Assembly: GCA_000514715.1 (NCBI GenBank)
Contig: AZWL01000010.1
Location: forward strand, 172-64,171
DNA: 64,000 nucleotides
Origin: Streptomyces sp. CNH099
Lineage (GTDB): Bacteria > Actinomycetota > Actinomycetes > Streptomycetales > Streptomycetaceae
Reading direction: 5' to 3'
Of this stretch, positions 33,194 through 41,632 are shown piece by piece. The first letter of the stretch is position 1; each line of letters starts with the position of its first letter. The notes under the pieces are model-generated. The model saw only the letters and a list, made by a program, of their open reading frames with translations. It ran no database searches and was not told where the DNA came from. The position numbers and the translations under genes were made by a program.

Positions 33194-34030
33194 TCACCGC
33201 GGCCAGATGGGCGGGTCGGTGCAGAACGGGCCGCCCAGGTTCGCCTGGTCCGGCGCGTCCGGGTCGTCCGGGCCCAGCTCGGCGAGCAGCTTGTCCGCGT
33301 AGACCTCGGAGTCGTCCTGCGGCTCGTAGCCGAGCGCCCGCGCCGTGCCGAGGTCCCACCACAGGCGGGTGTTGGCGGAGCTGCCGTAGACGACGGTGTG
33401 GCCGACGTCCGGGGCGGTCAGCGCGGCGTGGAACAGCCGGGCGCCGTCGGCGGGGCTCAGCCAGAGGGAGAGCATGCGCACGCTGGTCGGCTCGGGGAAG
33501 CACGAGCCGATGCGCACGGAGACCGTCTCGATGCCGTGCCGGTCCCAGTAGAGCTGCGCCAGGTCCTCGCCGAAGCACTTGGACAGGCCGTAGAAGGTGT
33601 CGGGGCGGTGCGCGGCGCCGGCGCCGATCAGCTCGCCGGCGGGGACGCGGCGGGGGTGGCGCGGGCGCGGGTGGTAGCCGACCGCGTGGTTGCTGGAGGC
33701 GAAGACGACGCGCGGCACGCCCTCGGCGCGCACGGCCTCGTAGAGGTGGTACGTGCCCTCGACGTTGGCCCGCAGCACCTTCTCGAACGTCGACTCCACC
33801 GAGATCCCGGCGAGGTGGACCACCGCGTCGACGCCGCGGACCGCCTCGCGCAGCGCGGCGCGGTCGGCGAGGTCGGCGGTGACCACCCGCTCGGGGCCGG
33901 GGTCGACGGCGACGCGGTCGAGCAGGCGCAGCTCGTAGCCGTGCGCGGGGAGCAGGCCGCGCATCAGGGTGCCGACGCCGCCGGCGGCGCCGGTGAGCAG
34001 GACGGTGCGCGGAGGGCGGTGGGCTGGCAT
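33194..34030 (-). CDS. udh: uronate dehydrogenase (extended SDR/epimerase family)
   Basis: The 278-residue enzyme has the NAD motif LLTGAAGGVGTLM at residue 11 and the catalytic Tyr147-x3-Lys151 in TFYGLSKCFGE, with the SSNHAVGYHPR segment characteristic of uronate dehydrogenases. It oxidises glucuronate or galacturonate to the aldaro-lactone. With the adjacent KdgD-like gene it defines the oxidative uronate pathway; the intervening aldarate dehydratase is not in this window. It diverges from the unknown gene at 34160. Confidence 0.8.
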   Translation of the reverse strand: MPAHRPPRTVLLTGAAGGVGTLMRGLLPAHGYELRLLDRVAVDPGPERVVTADLADRAALREAVRGVDAVVHLAGISVESTFEKVLRANVEGTYHLYEAVRAEGVPRVVFASSNHAVGYHPRPRHPRRVPAGELIGAGAAHRPDTFYGLSKCFGEDLAQLYWDRHGIETVSVRIGSCFPEPTSVRMLSLWLSPADGARLFHAALTAPDVGHTVVYGSSANTRLWWDLGTARALGYEPQDDSEVYADKLLAELGPDDPDAPDQANLGGPFCTDPPIWPR

Positions 34031-34097
34031 CGTGGATGGCTCCTCGGTGGGTCGGGTGCGTGGCCCGGGGGGCGTGTCCGGGCGGCGCGGCGCGGTC

Positions 34098-34126
34098 TTG
34101 ACGGTCCGTCGGGGCGGCCATAGCGT
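34098..34126 (+). promoter_or_regulatory. HrdB-type promoter of the gene at 34160
   Basis: TTGACG (34098-34103), 17 bases, TAGCGT (34121-34126) matches the streptomycete housekeeping consensus TTGAC-N17-TAGnnT very well. Transcription would begin near 34133, giving a leader of about 27 bases before the GTG at 34160. Confidence 0.65.
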
Positions 34127-34159
34127 TCCAGTTCACCAATATGGACGCCGGGCAGAAAT

Positions 34160-35374
34160 GTGTACACCCTGATGATGGCACCTCGTGCTTCGGTCTTTCT
34201 GTACCCGTGGGACGTCGTCGGCGATCCCGCCGCCCCCGGCCGTGTCGCGGAGCTGGGCGTACGGCAGGTGACGCTCGCCGCCGCGTACCACTCCACCCGC
34301 GCCGTGGCCCCGCGCCACCCCCGCCACCGCATCGTCACCGCCCGGCACTCCGCCGTGCTCTACCCGCCGGACGAACGCAGGTGGTCCGGGCAGGCGCTGC
34401 GCCCGTACGCCCAGGACTGGGTCGACGCCGCCGACCCGTTCGGCGCGGCGGCGGAGGAGCTGACCCGCGCGGGCCTGGCGGTGCACAGCTGGGTGGTGCT
34501 CGCGCACAACTCCCGCCTGGGCGCCGAGCACCCGGACACGTCAGTGGTCAACGCGTACGGCGACCGCTATCCGTGGGCGCCGTGCATCGGGCGCCCGGAG
34601 GTGCGCGACTACCTCGTCCGGCTCGCCGCGGAGGCCGCGACCCGGCCGGGCACGCAGGGCTGCGAGCTGGAGTCCTGCGGCTGGTACGGGCTGGCGCACC
34701 TGCACGCGCACGACAAGATCGCCGGGGTGGCGCTGGACGCGGCCGGGCAGCTGCTCATGTCGCTGTGCTTCTGCGCCCGCTGCCGCGACGGCTACGCCGC
34801 GTACGGCGCGGAGCCGGACGGCCTGCGGGCCGCGGTCGCGGCGGCGCTCCGGCCGTACTGGGACGGGCCGGCCCCGCCGGCGGCGGACGCGGCCGGCACC
34901 CGGGCCCGGATCACGGCGCTGCTGGGCGCCGAGCGGGCGGCGGCGGTGCTGGGCTGGCGGCGCGCCGCGGCGGCCCGGCTGCAGCGCGAGGCGGTCGCGG
35001 CGGTACGGGCGGAGGCGCCGGACCCGGCGTTCCGCGTGCTGCTGCACGCCAGCCCGGAGCCGTACGCCTGCGGCGCGAACGCGGGCGTGGACCCGGCCGA
35101 GGTGCTGACGTTCGCCGACGGCCTGGTCCTGCCCTGCACCGGCGGCCCCGCGGCCCGCACCGCCGCCCTGGAGCCCTGCGGCCCGCACCGCCGCCCGCAC
35201 ACGACGCTGGCGGCGAACCTCACGGTCGTCTCCGGCATGGGCGGCTCCCCCGCGACGCTGGCGGCGGACGCCGCCCATGCGGCGGAACTGGGCGCGGACG
35301 AACTGCGGCTGTACCACGGGGGACTGGCGTCCGGCGCGGACCTGGCGCAGGTGGCGGCGGCGCTGGGCGCCTGA
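34160..35374 (+). CDS. unknown Ala-rich protein, possibly a TIM-barrel hydrolase relative
   Basis: I do not recognise this 404-residue protein with certainty. It has no signal peptide. Alternating strand and helix segments (QVTLAAAYHS, VHSWVVLAHNSRLG, CELESCGWYGLAH) and a CFCARC motif near residue 200 recall glycoside-hydrolase-like TIM barrels in which a CxxC-type cluster follows an acidic strand. The acidic ELES residues could be catalytic. It diverges from udh across a well-formed promoter, which suggests a link with uronate or uronide metabolism. Starts at GTG 34160 or the ATGs at 34172 and 34175 are possible. Confidence 0.65.
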   Translation: MYTLMMAPRASVFLYPWDVVGDPAAPGRVAELGVRQVTLAAAYHSTRAVAPRHPRHRIVTARHSAVLYPPDERRWSGQALRPYAQDWVDAADPFGAAAEELTRAGLAVHSWVVLAHNSRLGAEHPDTSVVNAYGDRYPWAPCIGRPEVRDYLVRLAAEAATRPGTQGCELESCGWYGLAHLHAHDKIAGVALDAAGQLLMSLCFCARCRDGYAAYGAEPDGLRAAVAAALRPYWDGPAPPAADAAGTRARITALLGAERAAAVLGWRRAAAARLQREAVAAVRAEAPDPAFRVLLHASPEPYACGANAGVDPAEVLTFADGLVLPCTGGPAARTAALEPCGPHRRPHTTLAANLTVVSGMGGSPATLAADAAHAAELGADELRLYHGGLASGADLAQVAAALGA

Positions 35375-35471
35375 CGGCCGGCAGAGTCCCGGTCCGTTCC
35401 CCGTGGGCACCCGGGGTGGCGGAGACCGGTTGTGGACGGCGCCCTCCCCTCGCCCGGAGGCGCCGGGGGCG

Positions 35472-36683
35472 TTAGGACACGACAAGCCTGCTCTGGTGCT
35501 TGTCGATCACCAGGCCCTCGGGGAGCTGATCGTCGGGTGTGCCCGCCGGGTAGGCGGTGACGGAGAGCCGGGCGGTGCGGTCCTGGCTCCAGGCTCGGAT
35601 CTGCTCGCACAGCCGGTCCGCGAGCCGCTGCCCGGCCGGGCCGTGTCCGATGGCACCGAGGTCCCACCGCGGCTCGCCTTCGCTGTCCTCGCGGCGGCGC
35701 GTGACGAAGTAGGCCAGGGAGCCGTCTTCGACCAGGGCGGGGGTGCGGATGGGGATGGCGGGGGTGCACAGGCCGGAGGTGACGGCGGCCTCGTCGGCGG
35801 CGATGCGGCAAGTGCCGGGCTCGGTGCCGGTCAGGCGCAGCCACAGGCCGTCGAACGGTTCGTTCGCCGCGACCGTCTCACCCGACCACGTGGTGGCCTT
35901 GGGCTGGTCGAGGACGCCGTGGAGGGCACCGGGGGCGATGGGCTGGTCGGCATCCCAGTACAGCGACACCAGGCCGCCGGAGTCGATACGGTCGGTGCGC
36001 TCTCCGTCCTGGCCGACCATGGGCACGAACCCACAGAGCTCCACCGACTCCGAGCGCATCCGGTCAGCCTCGCGGACGAACGCGATGGTGCGGGTCTGCC
36101 CCCGCCAGCGAAGCGGCACCACCAGGCGCCCGCCGGTCGCGAGCTGATCCCACCAGGCGGCCGGGATGTCCCATGCCCCGGCGGTGACGATCGCCCGGTC
36201 GAAGGGGGCGTGGTCGGGGTCGCCGAGCGCGCCGTCCCCGGTGACGACGTGCACGTTGTTGAATCCGTTGCTGTCGAGCGCCGCACGGGCTTGCGCGGTC
36301 ACTTCCGAGTCGATATCGACGGTGCTCACATGCCCGCACGGCCCGGCCAGGTACGCCAGCAGCGCGGCGTTGTAGCCGGTCCCGGCGCCGATCTCCAGAA
36401 TCCGGGCCCCGGGGGGCACGTCGAGCTGGTCCAGCATCAACGCGACCAGTGTGGGCACCGAGGCGCAGCTAAGGGAGGCGCCGTCGCGGTCGCGCTTGGT
36501 GATCACGGCCTGGTTGGCGTACGCCTTGGTGATCGGTGCGGCGGGCACGAAGGCGTGGCGCGGCACCGTGCGCAGAGCCTCCTCCACACGGGTGGAGGTG
36601 GCGCGACCGGTGACGATGCGATCCACCATGTGGGCGCGCAGCTTCTCGGGAGAGGTGTCGGTGGTGGGTGGAGGGCTGTTCAT
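35472..36683 (-). CDS. PCMT-like methyltransferase of the FxLD lanthipeptide system
   Basis: The 403-residue protein pairs an N-terminal protein-L-isoaspartate O-methyltransferase domain (SAM motif ARILEIGAGTGYNAAL at 93-108, preceded by SLSCASVPTLVALM) with a C-terminal region specific to RiPP methyltransferases. In lanthipeptide and lasso clusters such enzymes methylate an Asp side chain, leading to aspartimide or isoaspartate. It is the last gene of the precursor-lanB-lanC-methyltransferase order, starting 59 bases after lanC. The precursor core contains Asp-Asp-Gly, a likely target. AAAGGG precedes the ATG. Confidence 0.88.
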   Translation of the reverse strand: MNSPPPTTDTSPEKLRAHMVDRIVTGRATSTRVEEALRTVPRHAFVPAAPITKAYANQAVITKRDRDGASLSCASVPTLVALMLDQLDVPPGARILEIGAGTGYNAALLAYLAGPCGHVSTVDIDSEVTAQARAALDSNGFNNVHVVTGDGALGDPDHAPFDRAIVTAGAWDIPAAWWDQLATGGRLVVPLRWRGQTRTIAFVREADRMRSESVELCGFVPMVGQDGERTDRIDSGGLVSLYWDADQPIAPGALHGVLDQPKATTWSGETVAANEPFDGLWLRLTGTEPGTCRIAADEAAVTSGLCTPAIPIRTPALVEDGSLAYFVTRRREDSEGEPRWDLGAIGHGPAGQRLADRLCEQIRAWSQDRTARLSVTAYPAGTPDDQLPEGLVIDKHQSRLVVS

Positions 36684-36742
36684 CGAGACCCTTTCAGGAA
36701 GGTCCGGGGCATACCTGAGGCGGCGTGGAGAGAAGATCGTAG

Positions 36743-37981
36743 CTAGGTGATCTTGGTCGGGTGGGGAGGCGGAGATTCACCCCCGTCGAGCAGCAGGCAA
36801 GCATCCCACCGCGTGGCGGGCGGCATGTTGACGGCGGCGTGCCGGGCCAGGCGCACCCCCGTGGCGCCTTCCAGCAGTCCATCGTGGCTCGGCAGCCCGT
36901 GGCGGCGCAGGTACTCTTCCAGGCGGAGGTGCAGGCCGGGCAAGACGGCGGCCAGCTCGCTGCCGCTCCCCGCGTCTGCGGCCGCTCGGCGCACGGTATG
37001 GACGAGCCCGGCCCAACCGTGGCACAACGAAGCGTCGCCGAGCCGGGCAAGCTGCCGGGAGTCGGTGGCACCCGCGGCCAGGGCTGCCTCCGCGTCGCGT
37101 TGCCGGTGGCGGTCCCCGAGGGCGAGGGCGGCGACCTGCTGGGCGCGGGCCACGCCCGGGGTGCCGTAACACCACGACGGCCGACCGGGGCCGTTGTGCC
37201 GGACGGCTGCGGCCTGCCACTCGGCGTGGGATATCGTCTCCGGCCACCACGCCCGGCGGCCCGCGCCCTGGCACCACCTATCCAACCCGTCGAGGATGCG
37301 GCCCATCGCGTCGGCCTGCCCGGTCACCGTCACACCGCGCAGCATCCCCGCCGCCATCAGTGCCAGCGGCCCGGTGATGCCGTGGGCCATGCCGAGGTTG
37401 CCGTGGCCGCCCGGCCAGTCCGGTGACGGGCGGTCGCGAGAGCCGTTGCCGGTCCACCAGCCCGGCAGCGTCGCACCGTCCGCGGTCAGCGGCTCCGTCA
37501 GCCGCACCAGGTAGGCCAGCACCTCACGCAGAAGACCGCGGTAGCCGTTCCGGTGCAGCAGGTAGGCGCCCAGGCCGGTCAGTCCACGGATCAGGTCGAA
37601 TTCCCGCAGGGCCGGCCGGTGCCGGCGGTCGATCCGCTGGTGCGCCGCCGTGAGGCGATGTTCGACGAGGGTGGTGATGTGCTGATCGAGGGTGTGCAGG
37701 GTGGTGCGGTACGCGGGGTGGTCGGCGGCGTGAAGCGCGAACGCGACGGCCGGAGCGCCCCGGTACAGGCCGCAGGCGTCGGGGCGCGCGGTTACCGGAT
37801 GGCGGGTCATTGCACGCACCCAGGCGTGCACGGGCTCGTGCGTGCCCCGACCGGTGCGGGCGTACTCGGCGAGGAGCAGGACGATGCCCGGGGCACCGGA
37901 GGCGAGAGACTGACTCCACGCGGACCCGGTCTGCTCGGACGAGGGCGGGGCGAAGGAGTCGGCGGCGTCAGTGGACGTCAC
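36743..37981 (-). CDS. lanC: LanC lanthionine cyclase
   Basis: The 412-residue cyclase shows the LanC zinc ligands Cys271 (SWCYGTPG) and Cys320-His321 (LCHGWAG), and His200 in GHGNLGMAHGI. It catalyses Michael addition of precursor Cys thiols to dehydroamino acids made by LanB. The GTG start at 37981 overlaps the lanB stop codon (GTGA), so the two are translationally coupled. The upstream in-frame extension to 38047 lies inside lanB and is not needed. The length and the ten or so helical-barrel segments are normal for the family. Confidence 0.93.
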   Translation of the reverse strand: MTSTDAADSFAPPSSEQTGSAWSQSLASGAPGIVLLLAEYARTGRGTHEPVHAWVRAMTRHPVTARPDACGLYRGAPAVAFALHAADHPAYRTTLHTLDQHITTLVEHRLTAAHQRIDRRHRPALREFDLIRGLTGLGAYLLHRNGYRGLLREVLAYLVRLTEPLTADGATLPGWWTGNGSRDRPSPDWPGGHGNLGMAHGITGPLALMAAGMLRGVTVTGQADAMGRILDGLDRWCQGAGRRAWWPETISHAEWQAAAVRHNGPGRPSWCYGTPGVARAQQVAALALGDRHRQRDAEAALAAGATDSRQLARLGDASLCHGWAGLVHTVRRAAADAGSGSELAAVLPGLHLRLEEYLRRHGLPSHDGLLEGATGVRLARHAAVNMPPATRWDACLLLDGGESPPPHPTKIT

Positions 37982-40900
37982 GGGGCGCCGCCGTCGTTGC
38001 GCTGGGCACGCCAGGCCAGGACGGCGTTGCGGGCAACGCGGCGGCAAGCGCGTTCGGTGTCACGGTCGATGCCGATGGCCCGGTTGTGGTGCATGTGTAG
38101 CAGCGACTCCAGCACCGTGTCCGTATCGGCCTCCGGCGGCAGCAGCGCGCGGTAGGAGGCCAGGGTGGCGGCGCGGGCCGTCCACGCCGTGGCCACTTCC
38201 TCGGGCCAGTCGGTCTGTTCCGGTGGTGCCCCGGTCCGGATCATACGTACGGCGTGCTCTGTGGCCTCACGGCTGGGTCCGCGCCGGCCGGGAGCAGGCC
38301 GCCGGGCCAGCCAGTCCACGGCTTCCACCAGTCCGCCGAGGAAGCCGCAGGCGATGTCCAGCATGTTCACCGCCGCCAGGGCGGCCGGGAGGATGACGCG
38401 GGCGGGCAGGTGCCGCAGACAGGCGGCTACGGCGCGGGAGTCGGCTGCGAACACTGCTTCGGCCCCCTCCAGCGCCGGGCCGTGCCCGTAGCGGCCGGTC
38501 TCGGGATAGTAGGTATCCAGCAGCATCCGCCCCGCGACGTGGCCGTCTCGTAGCCGCTGTGCCCACTGCCCGACTGCTGCCGCGACCACCCCGTAACGCT
38601 CCGGGTCCTCGGTGCGGATACGAAGCCGGAGGTGGTCGGTTTCCTGGGGGGAGCGGTAGCGCACGAACCACCACGCCGGTTCACCGCCCAGGGCGTCGAG
38701 AAGGGCCGGCAGATGCTCGGTGATGATCTCGCTGTGCCGCTCGGGATGGGCGTGGAGTTTCGCGAACAGCCATCGCGTCCGGGGCGCGGCGGGCGGCTGC
38801 CCGTGGGTGGCCTCGACCGCTGGGGGGAGCGCGCCGCGTAGCGGGGAGGGCGCGGCCGGGCGAGTGGTGACCAGGGGCAGCGCAAGTTCGTGGACGTGGC
38901 CGCCGAGCCATCCGAAGTCGTCTTCCCCGGTGGCGGTCTCCGTCAGCGTGGCGTGGCCGTCGCGTGCCAGGTGTGCGTGCAGGACGGCGGCGTGGGCCGG
39001 TTCGTCGAGAGTCAGGCGCAGGGTGCGGTCGGCGTCGCGTAGTTCCACCGTGGCAGGGCAGCGCCACCGCTTTCGCCACCATGCGAGAGCCTGCTGCCGT
39101 CCTTCCTTGTCCGCGCGGCCAGGAGGCAGGTCGCTGGCAGCCAGGCGCCACCGAGCCGGAGCCAGGACGGTGCGCCCGTGGCGCACGCGGGGCAGGAACG
39201 GCATGGCGTGGGCGTGTGGTCCCCAGTCGAACTCGTGCCAGCGCGCGGTGAAGGCGCGCGGCAGGTGAGCGAGGAACCGCGCCAGCGGCGGTGGCTGTTT
39301 CTCCAGTGCCAGCGCATGGAAGACCTGCGGCTCGACCACGCGCCTGCGACAGACGCTGACCAGATACAGGCAGTCACGGGTCGCGGTGATGGCCAGGTCT
39401 TCCAGCGTCACGACGTCGTCCCCGCGCGGGTCGCGGTGTTCGCCCAGGGGGAGGACGTGGGGCAGGTAGGCGGGGATGCGGCAGATGTTCTCGGCGTGCG
39501 GGTACACCGGCGGGAACGACATCTGCACCGGCAGGGCGCCGCGCGAGGACACCGGCACCATCCGGTATACCTCCTGGAGCTGGGAGCCGGTGGCCAGGGG
39601 GGTAAAGCGGGAAGTGAGGGTTCCGGCGGCGCGGGCGGGCGCCACGGTTAGGGTGAACTCGCCCCGCTCCAGCGCCTCCCGGCCCGGGGCGTGGATGCGG
39701 GCGGCCAACTCGACATGCGGGGGATGGTGGTGCACCCCACCGTCCAGGAAGCGAATGGTCTCCTCGGTCAGGACGATCTCCTGGCTGCCGTCCGCGAGGG
39801 CCTGCCACGCCAGCGTCAACATCCGCTCGTCTCGTTCGGTCACGCCCTGCAGGGGGACGGGCAGCACGCTACCGGGGTACCCGGCCGGGTAGCCCAGCCC
39901 GGCATCCGGGTCCACCACCTCGGCCACCGGCACAAGGGTGCCGGTGCCGTAGCGGTCGCAGAACGCGGTGTGATAGCCGCCCCACGCCGGGTCCCCGGTG
40001 GGTTGTCTGGTCAGGCGCAGCAGCGCGTCAGCGGCCCGCTCCATCTCCCAGGCGACCTGCCGGGGAACGGTCGCCTCGCCGTCCAGCAGCAGGTCCACCG
40101 CCAGCGGGGAGCGCCCGGCCTGTGATACGCCACTCATGCGGGCCACGAGTGAGTCCCGGGCGTCGGACTGGCCGCTGTCGGCGGTGTTGTGGGCGGTCAG
40201 CCCAGAGGCGATGGTCTCCAGTTCGCGCAACAGCGGAGCGGCGGTGGGGATAGTTTCGGCACGGGCCTGGTGAAGGCGCTCGATCACGTGGGCCAGGGGA
40301 TCGGTGACGGTGAACGGGGCGCGCAGGCTGGTGAGGAGGAACCCCTGCGTCACGAGGTCGGTCAGCAGGGTGGTGACCTGCGACGAGCCGGCGGTGGGGA
40401 ACCGGTTGGCGAGCGTGCCCGCCAGGGCGGAGAACCGGATCGGACGGGCCGCGGCCTCCCGCACGGCGGCCACAGCGGAAGTATGGCGGATGGTTGCTCG
40501 GGAACGAGCGCGGGGAACTTCGAGCCGCCCGCCGCGCTGAGTGGCCAGATCGGTGAACACCACGTCCAAGCGCTCTAAGAGCTCCGGGCACGCCTCCAGG
40601 CGGCCTACGACGTCGGCCAGCCATTCCGTGTCCGCACGCACCGCCGGCCGGTGCCCCGGCCTCCAGGCGACCCGCGAGTTGCCCAACGAGGCGCGGCCGA
40701 CCCCGGCGAACAGGCCGAAGGGCGTGGGGCGGCCAGTCGCGCGCAGGACATACCGGACCACGGCCAACGCGGCACGGCGTACCTGTTTATCCCGCACCGC
40801 AACGCCGGAGCAGAGGGCATCGACGCGAGCCGCGAGCACCGGGCTGGCGTGCCGGATGGCGACGGCCAACCAGGGCTCGGCCCACACCATTCCCAGCCAC

Positions 40901-41028
40901 GCCCGGCAGTCCGTCGGGTCGTCCGGATCGGGCCACCGGTCGGGGGCCTGGTCCAAGGGCACGGCTGCGGCGCGCAGCACAGCACCTCCAGTGTGCCGAT
41001 AGACCAACGACCTGCCAGAACGGTTCAT
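37978..41028 (-). CDS. lanB: LanB lanthipeptide dehydratase, full length
   Basis: The 1016-residue protein has both the glutamylation domain (about residues 30-700; VLRATGRPTPFGLFAGVGRA is the typical start) and the C-terminal elimination domain (about 740-1000; WLFAKLHAHPERHSEIITE, RYRSPQETDHLRLRI, DTYYPETGRYG). It uses glutamyl-tRNA to dehydrate Ser/Thr of the precursor. A TTA codon at residue 151 (bases 40578-40576) makes translation bldA-dependent. The ATG at 41028 follows AGGAG by 4 bases; the longer frame to 41145 would overlap the region after the precursor gene. It overlaps lanC by 4 bases. Confidence 0.93.
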   Translation of the reverse strand: MNRSGRSLVYRHTGGAVLRAAAVPLDQAPDRWPDPDDPTDCRAWLGMVWAEPWLAVAIRHASPVLAARVDALCSGVAVRDKQVRRAALAVVRYVLRATGRPTPFGLFAGVGRASLGNSRVAWRPGHRPAVRADTEWLADVVGRLEACPELLERLDVVFTDLATQRGGRLEVPRARSRATIRHTSAVAAVREAAARPIRFSALAGTLANRFPTAGSSQVTTLLTDLVTQGFLLTSLRAPFTVTDPLAHVIERLHQARAETIPTAAPLLRELETIASGLTAHNTADSGQSDARDSLVARMSGVSQAGRSPLAVDLLLDGEATVPRQVAWEMERAADALLRLTRQPTGDPAWGGYHTAFCDRYGTGTLVPVAEVVDPDAGLGYPAGYPGSVLPVPLQGVTERDERMLTLAWQALADGSQEIVLTEETIRFLDGGVHHHPPHVELAARIHAPGREALERGEFTLTVAPARAAGTLTSRFTPLATGSQLQEVYRMVPVSSRGALPVQMSFPPVYPHAENICRIPAYLPHVLPLGEHRDPRGDDVVTLEDLAITATRDCLYLVSVCRRRVVEPQVFHALALEKQPPPLARFLAHLPRAFTARWHEFDWGPHAHAMPFLPRVRHGRTVLAPARWRLAASDLPPGRADKEGRQQALAWWRKRWRCPATVELRDADRTLRLTLDEPAHAAVLHAHLARDGHATLTETATGEDDFGWLGGHVHELALPLVTTRPAAPSPLRGALPPAVEATHGQPPAAPRTRWLFAKLHAHPERHSEIITEHLPALLDALGGEPAWWFVRYRSPQETDHLRLRIRTEDPERYGVVAAAVGQWAQRLRDGHVAGRMLLDTYYPETGRYGHGPALEGAEAVFAADSRAVAACLRHLPARVILPAALAAVNMLDIACGFLGGLVEAVDWLARRPAPGRRGPSREATEHAVRMIRTGAPPEQTDWPEEVATAWTARAATLASYRALLPPEADTDTVLESLLHMHHNRAIGIDRDTERACRRVARNAVLAWRAQRNDGGAP

Positions 41029-41142
41029 CTCTCTCCTGTCCGACGGTGTGTTGTGTGGACAGCGCAGGAGGGCCGGAGGGTGACCCCCGACCCTCCCACC
41101 GGCTGGGACCGCATCCCACCGGTGAGGAACTAGTGTGGGTCT

Positions 41143-41161
41143 CACCAGTTAGGAGCTGGTG
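41143..41161 (-). terminator. hairpin spanning the precursor stop codon (attenuator)
   Basis: CACCAG (41143-41148) and CTGGTG (41156-41161) form a perfect 6-bp stem with a 7-base loop that includes the TAA stop of the precursor gene. A second, longer-loop pairing (GGTGAG 41121-41126 with CTCACC 41141-41146) lies just after it. Placed between lanA and lanB, it could reduce read-through so that precursor outnumbers enzyme. Confidence 0.4.
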
Positions 41162-41313
41162 CAGGCCGACGCGCAGGTGGACTCGCACCCGTCGTCGGTC
41201 GCGCAGGCTCCCGTTTCCTTGTCGTCACCACCGACCGTGATGATCTCCAGATCGAGGTCGAAGGCGTCCACCGGCTCTCCCACCTGCGTGGCCCTTTGAA
41301 TAGCAGTGGTCAT
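41149..41313 (-). CDS. lanA: FxLD-family lanthipeptide precursor
   Basis: This 54-residue peptide is below the usual gene-size cut-off. The leader carries the family motif Phe18-Asp-Leu-Asp in DAFDLDLEIITVGG, recognised by LanB. The core after Gly-Gly (28-29) or near residue 33 is KETGACATDDGCESTCASACTSS-like: four Cys (37, 43, 47, 51) with Thr34, Thr39, Ser45, Thr46 and Ser49 available for dehydration and ring closure. Asp40-Asp41-Gly42 lies between Thr39 and Cys43. AAGGGAG stands 7 bases before the ATG. lanB follows 120 bases downstream. No protease or ABC transporter for leader removal and export is encoded nearby. Confidence 0.92.
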   Translation of the reverse strand: MTTAIQRATQVGEPVDAFDLDLEIITVGGDDKETGACATDDGCESTCASACTSS

Positions 41314-41343
41314 GCGGAACTCCCTTGCGTGGGTGATCGTGCA

Positions 41344-41632
41344 TCGTCACCCCGGCCGAGCGGCCGGGGAGATGGTTGCGGAGACCTGGGCCGTCACTGA
41401 CCCGCTCCGGGCGAACAGGGCGCCTCGGGCTGCCCGTGGTCCGACCTGACGGGTTCTCCGGGCTGGCCAGCAGGTCGTGGACGGACCCGACCCCCGCGGA
41501 TGCCGCACCGCTCCTGCCGGGATCGATGACGAACGCCACCAACCCATGGTCCGACTCCCGCAACCAGCGAACCAGGGTGCCTCGATATGTCGTTCGCCAG
41601 GAGTCATCCACCGCCAGGTCCAGCCCCATCAC
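41344..41632 (-). CDS. small unknown gene upstream of the lanthipeptide precursor
   Basis: A frame beginning at GTG 41632 or ATG 41629 overlaps the stop of the preceding gene (GTGATG), as in coupled genes. The first 55 residues read well (WRTTYRGTLVRWLRES, LVAFVIDPGRSG), then the sequence becomes Arg/Pro-rich; the frame remains open to 41225, inside the precursor gene. Either the real gene ends in this stretch through decay, or it overlaps lanA by 89 bases; the end given here is an estimate of the plausible part. I do not know the family. Confidence 0.35.
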
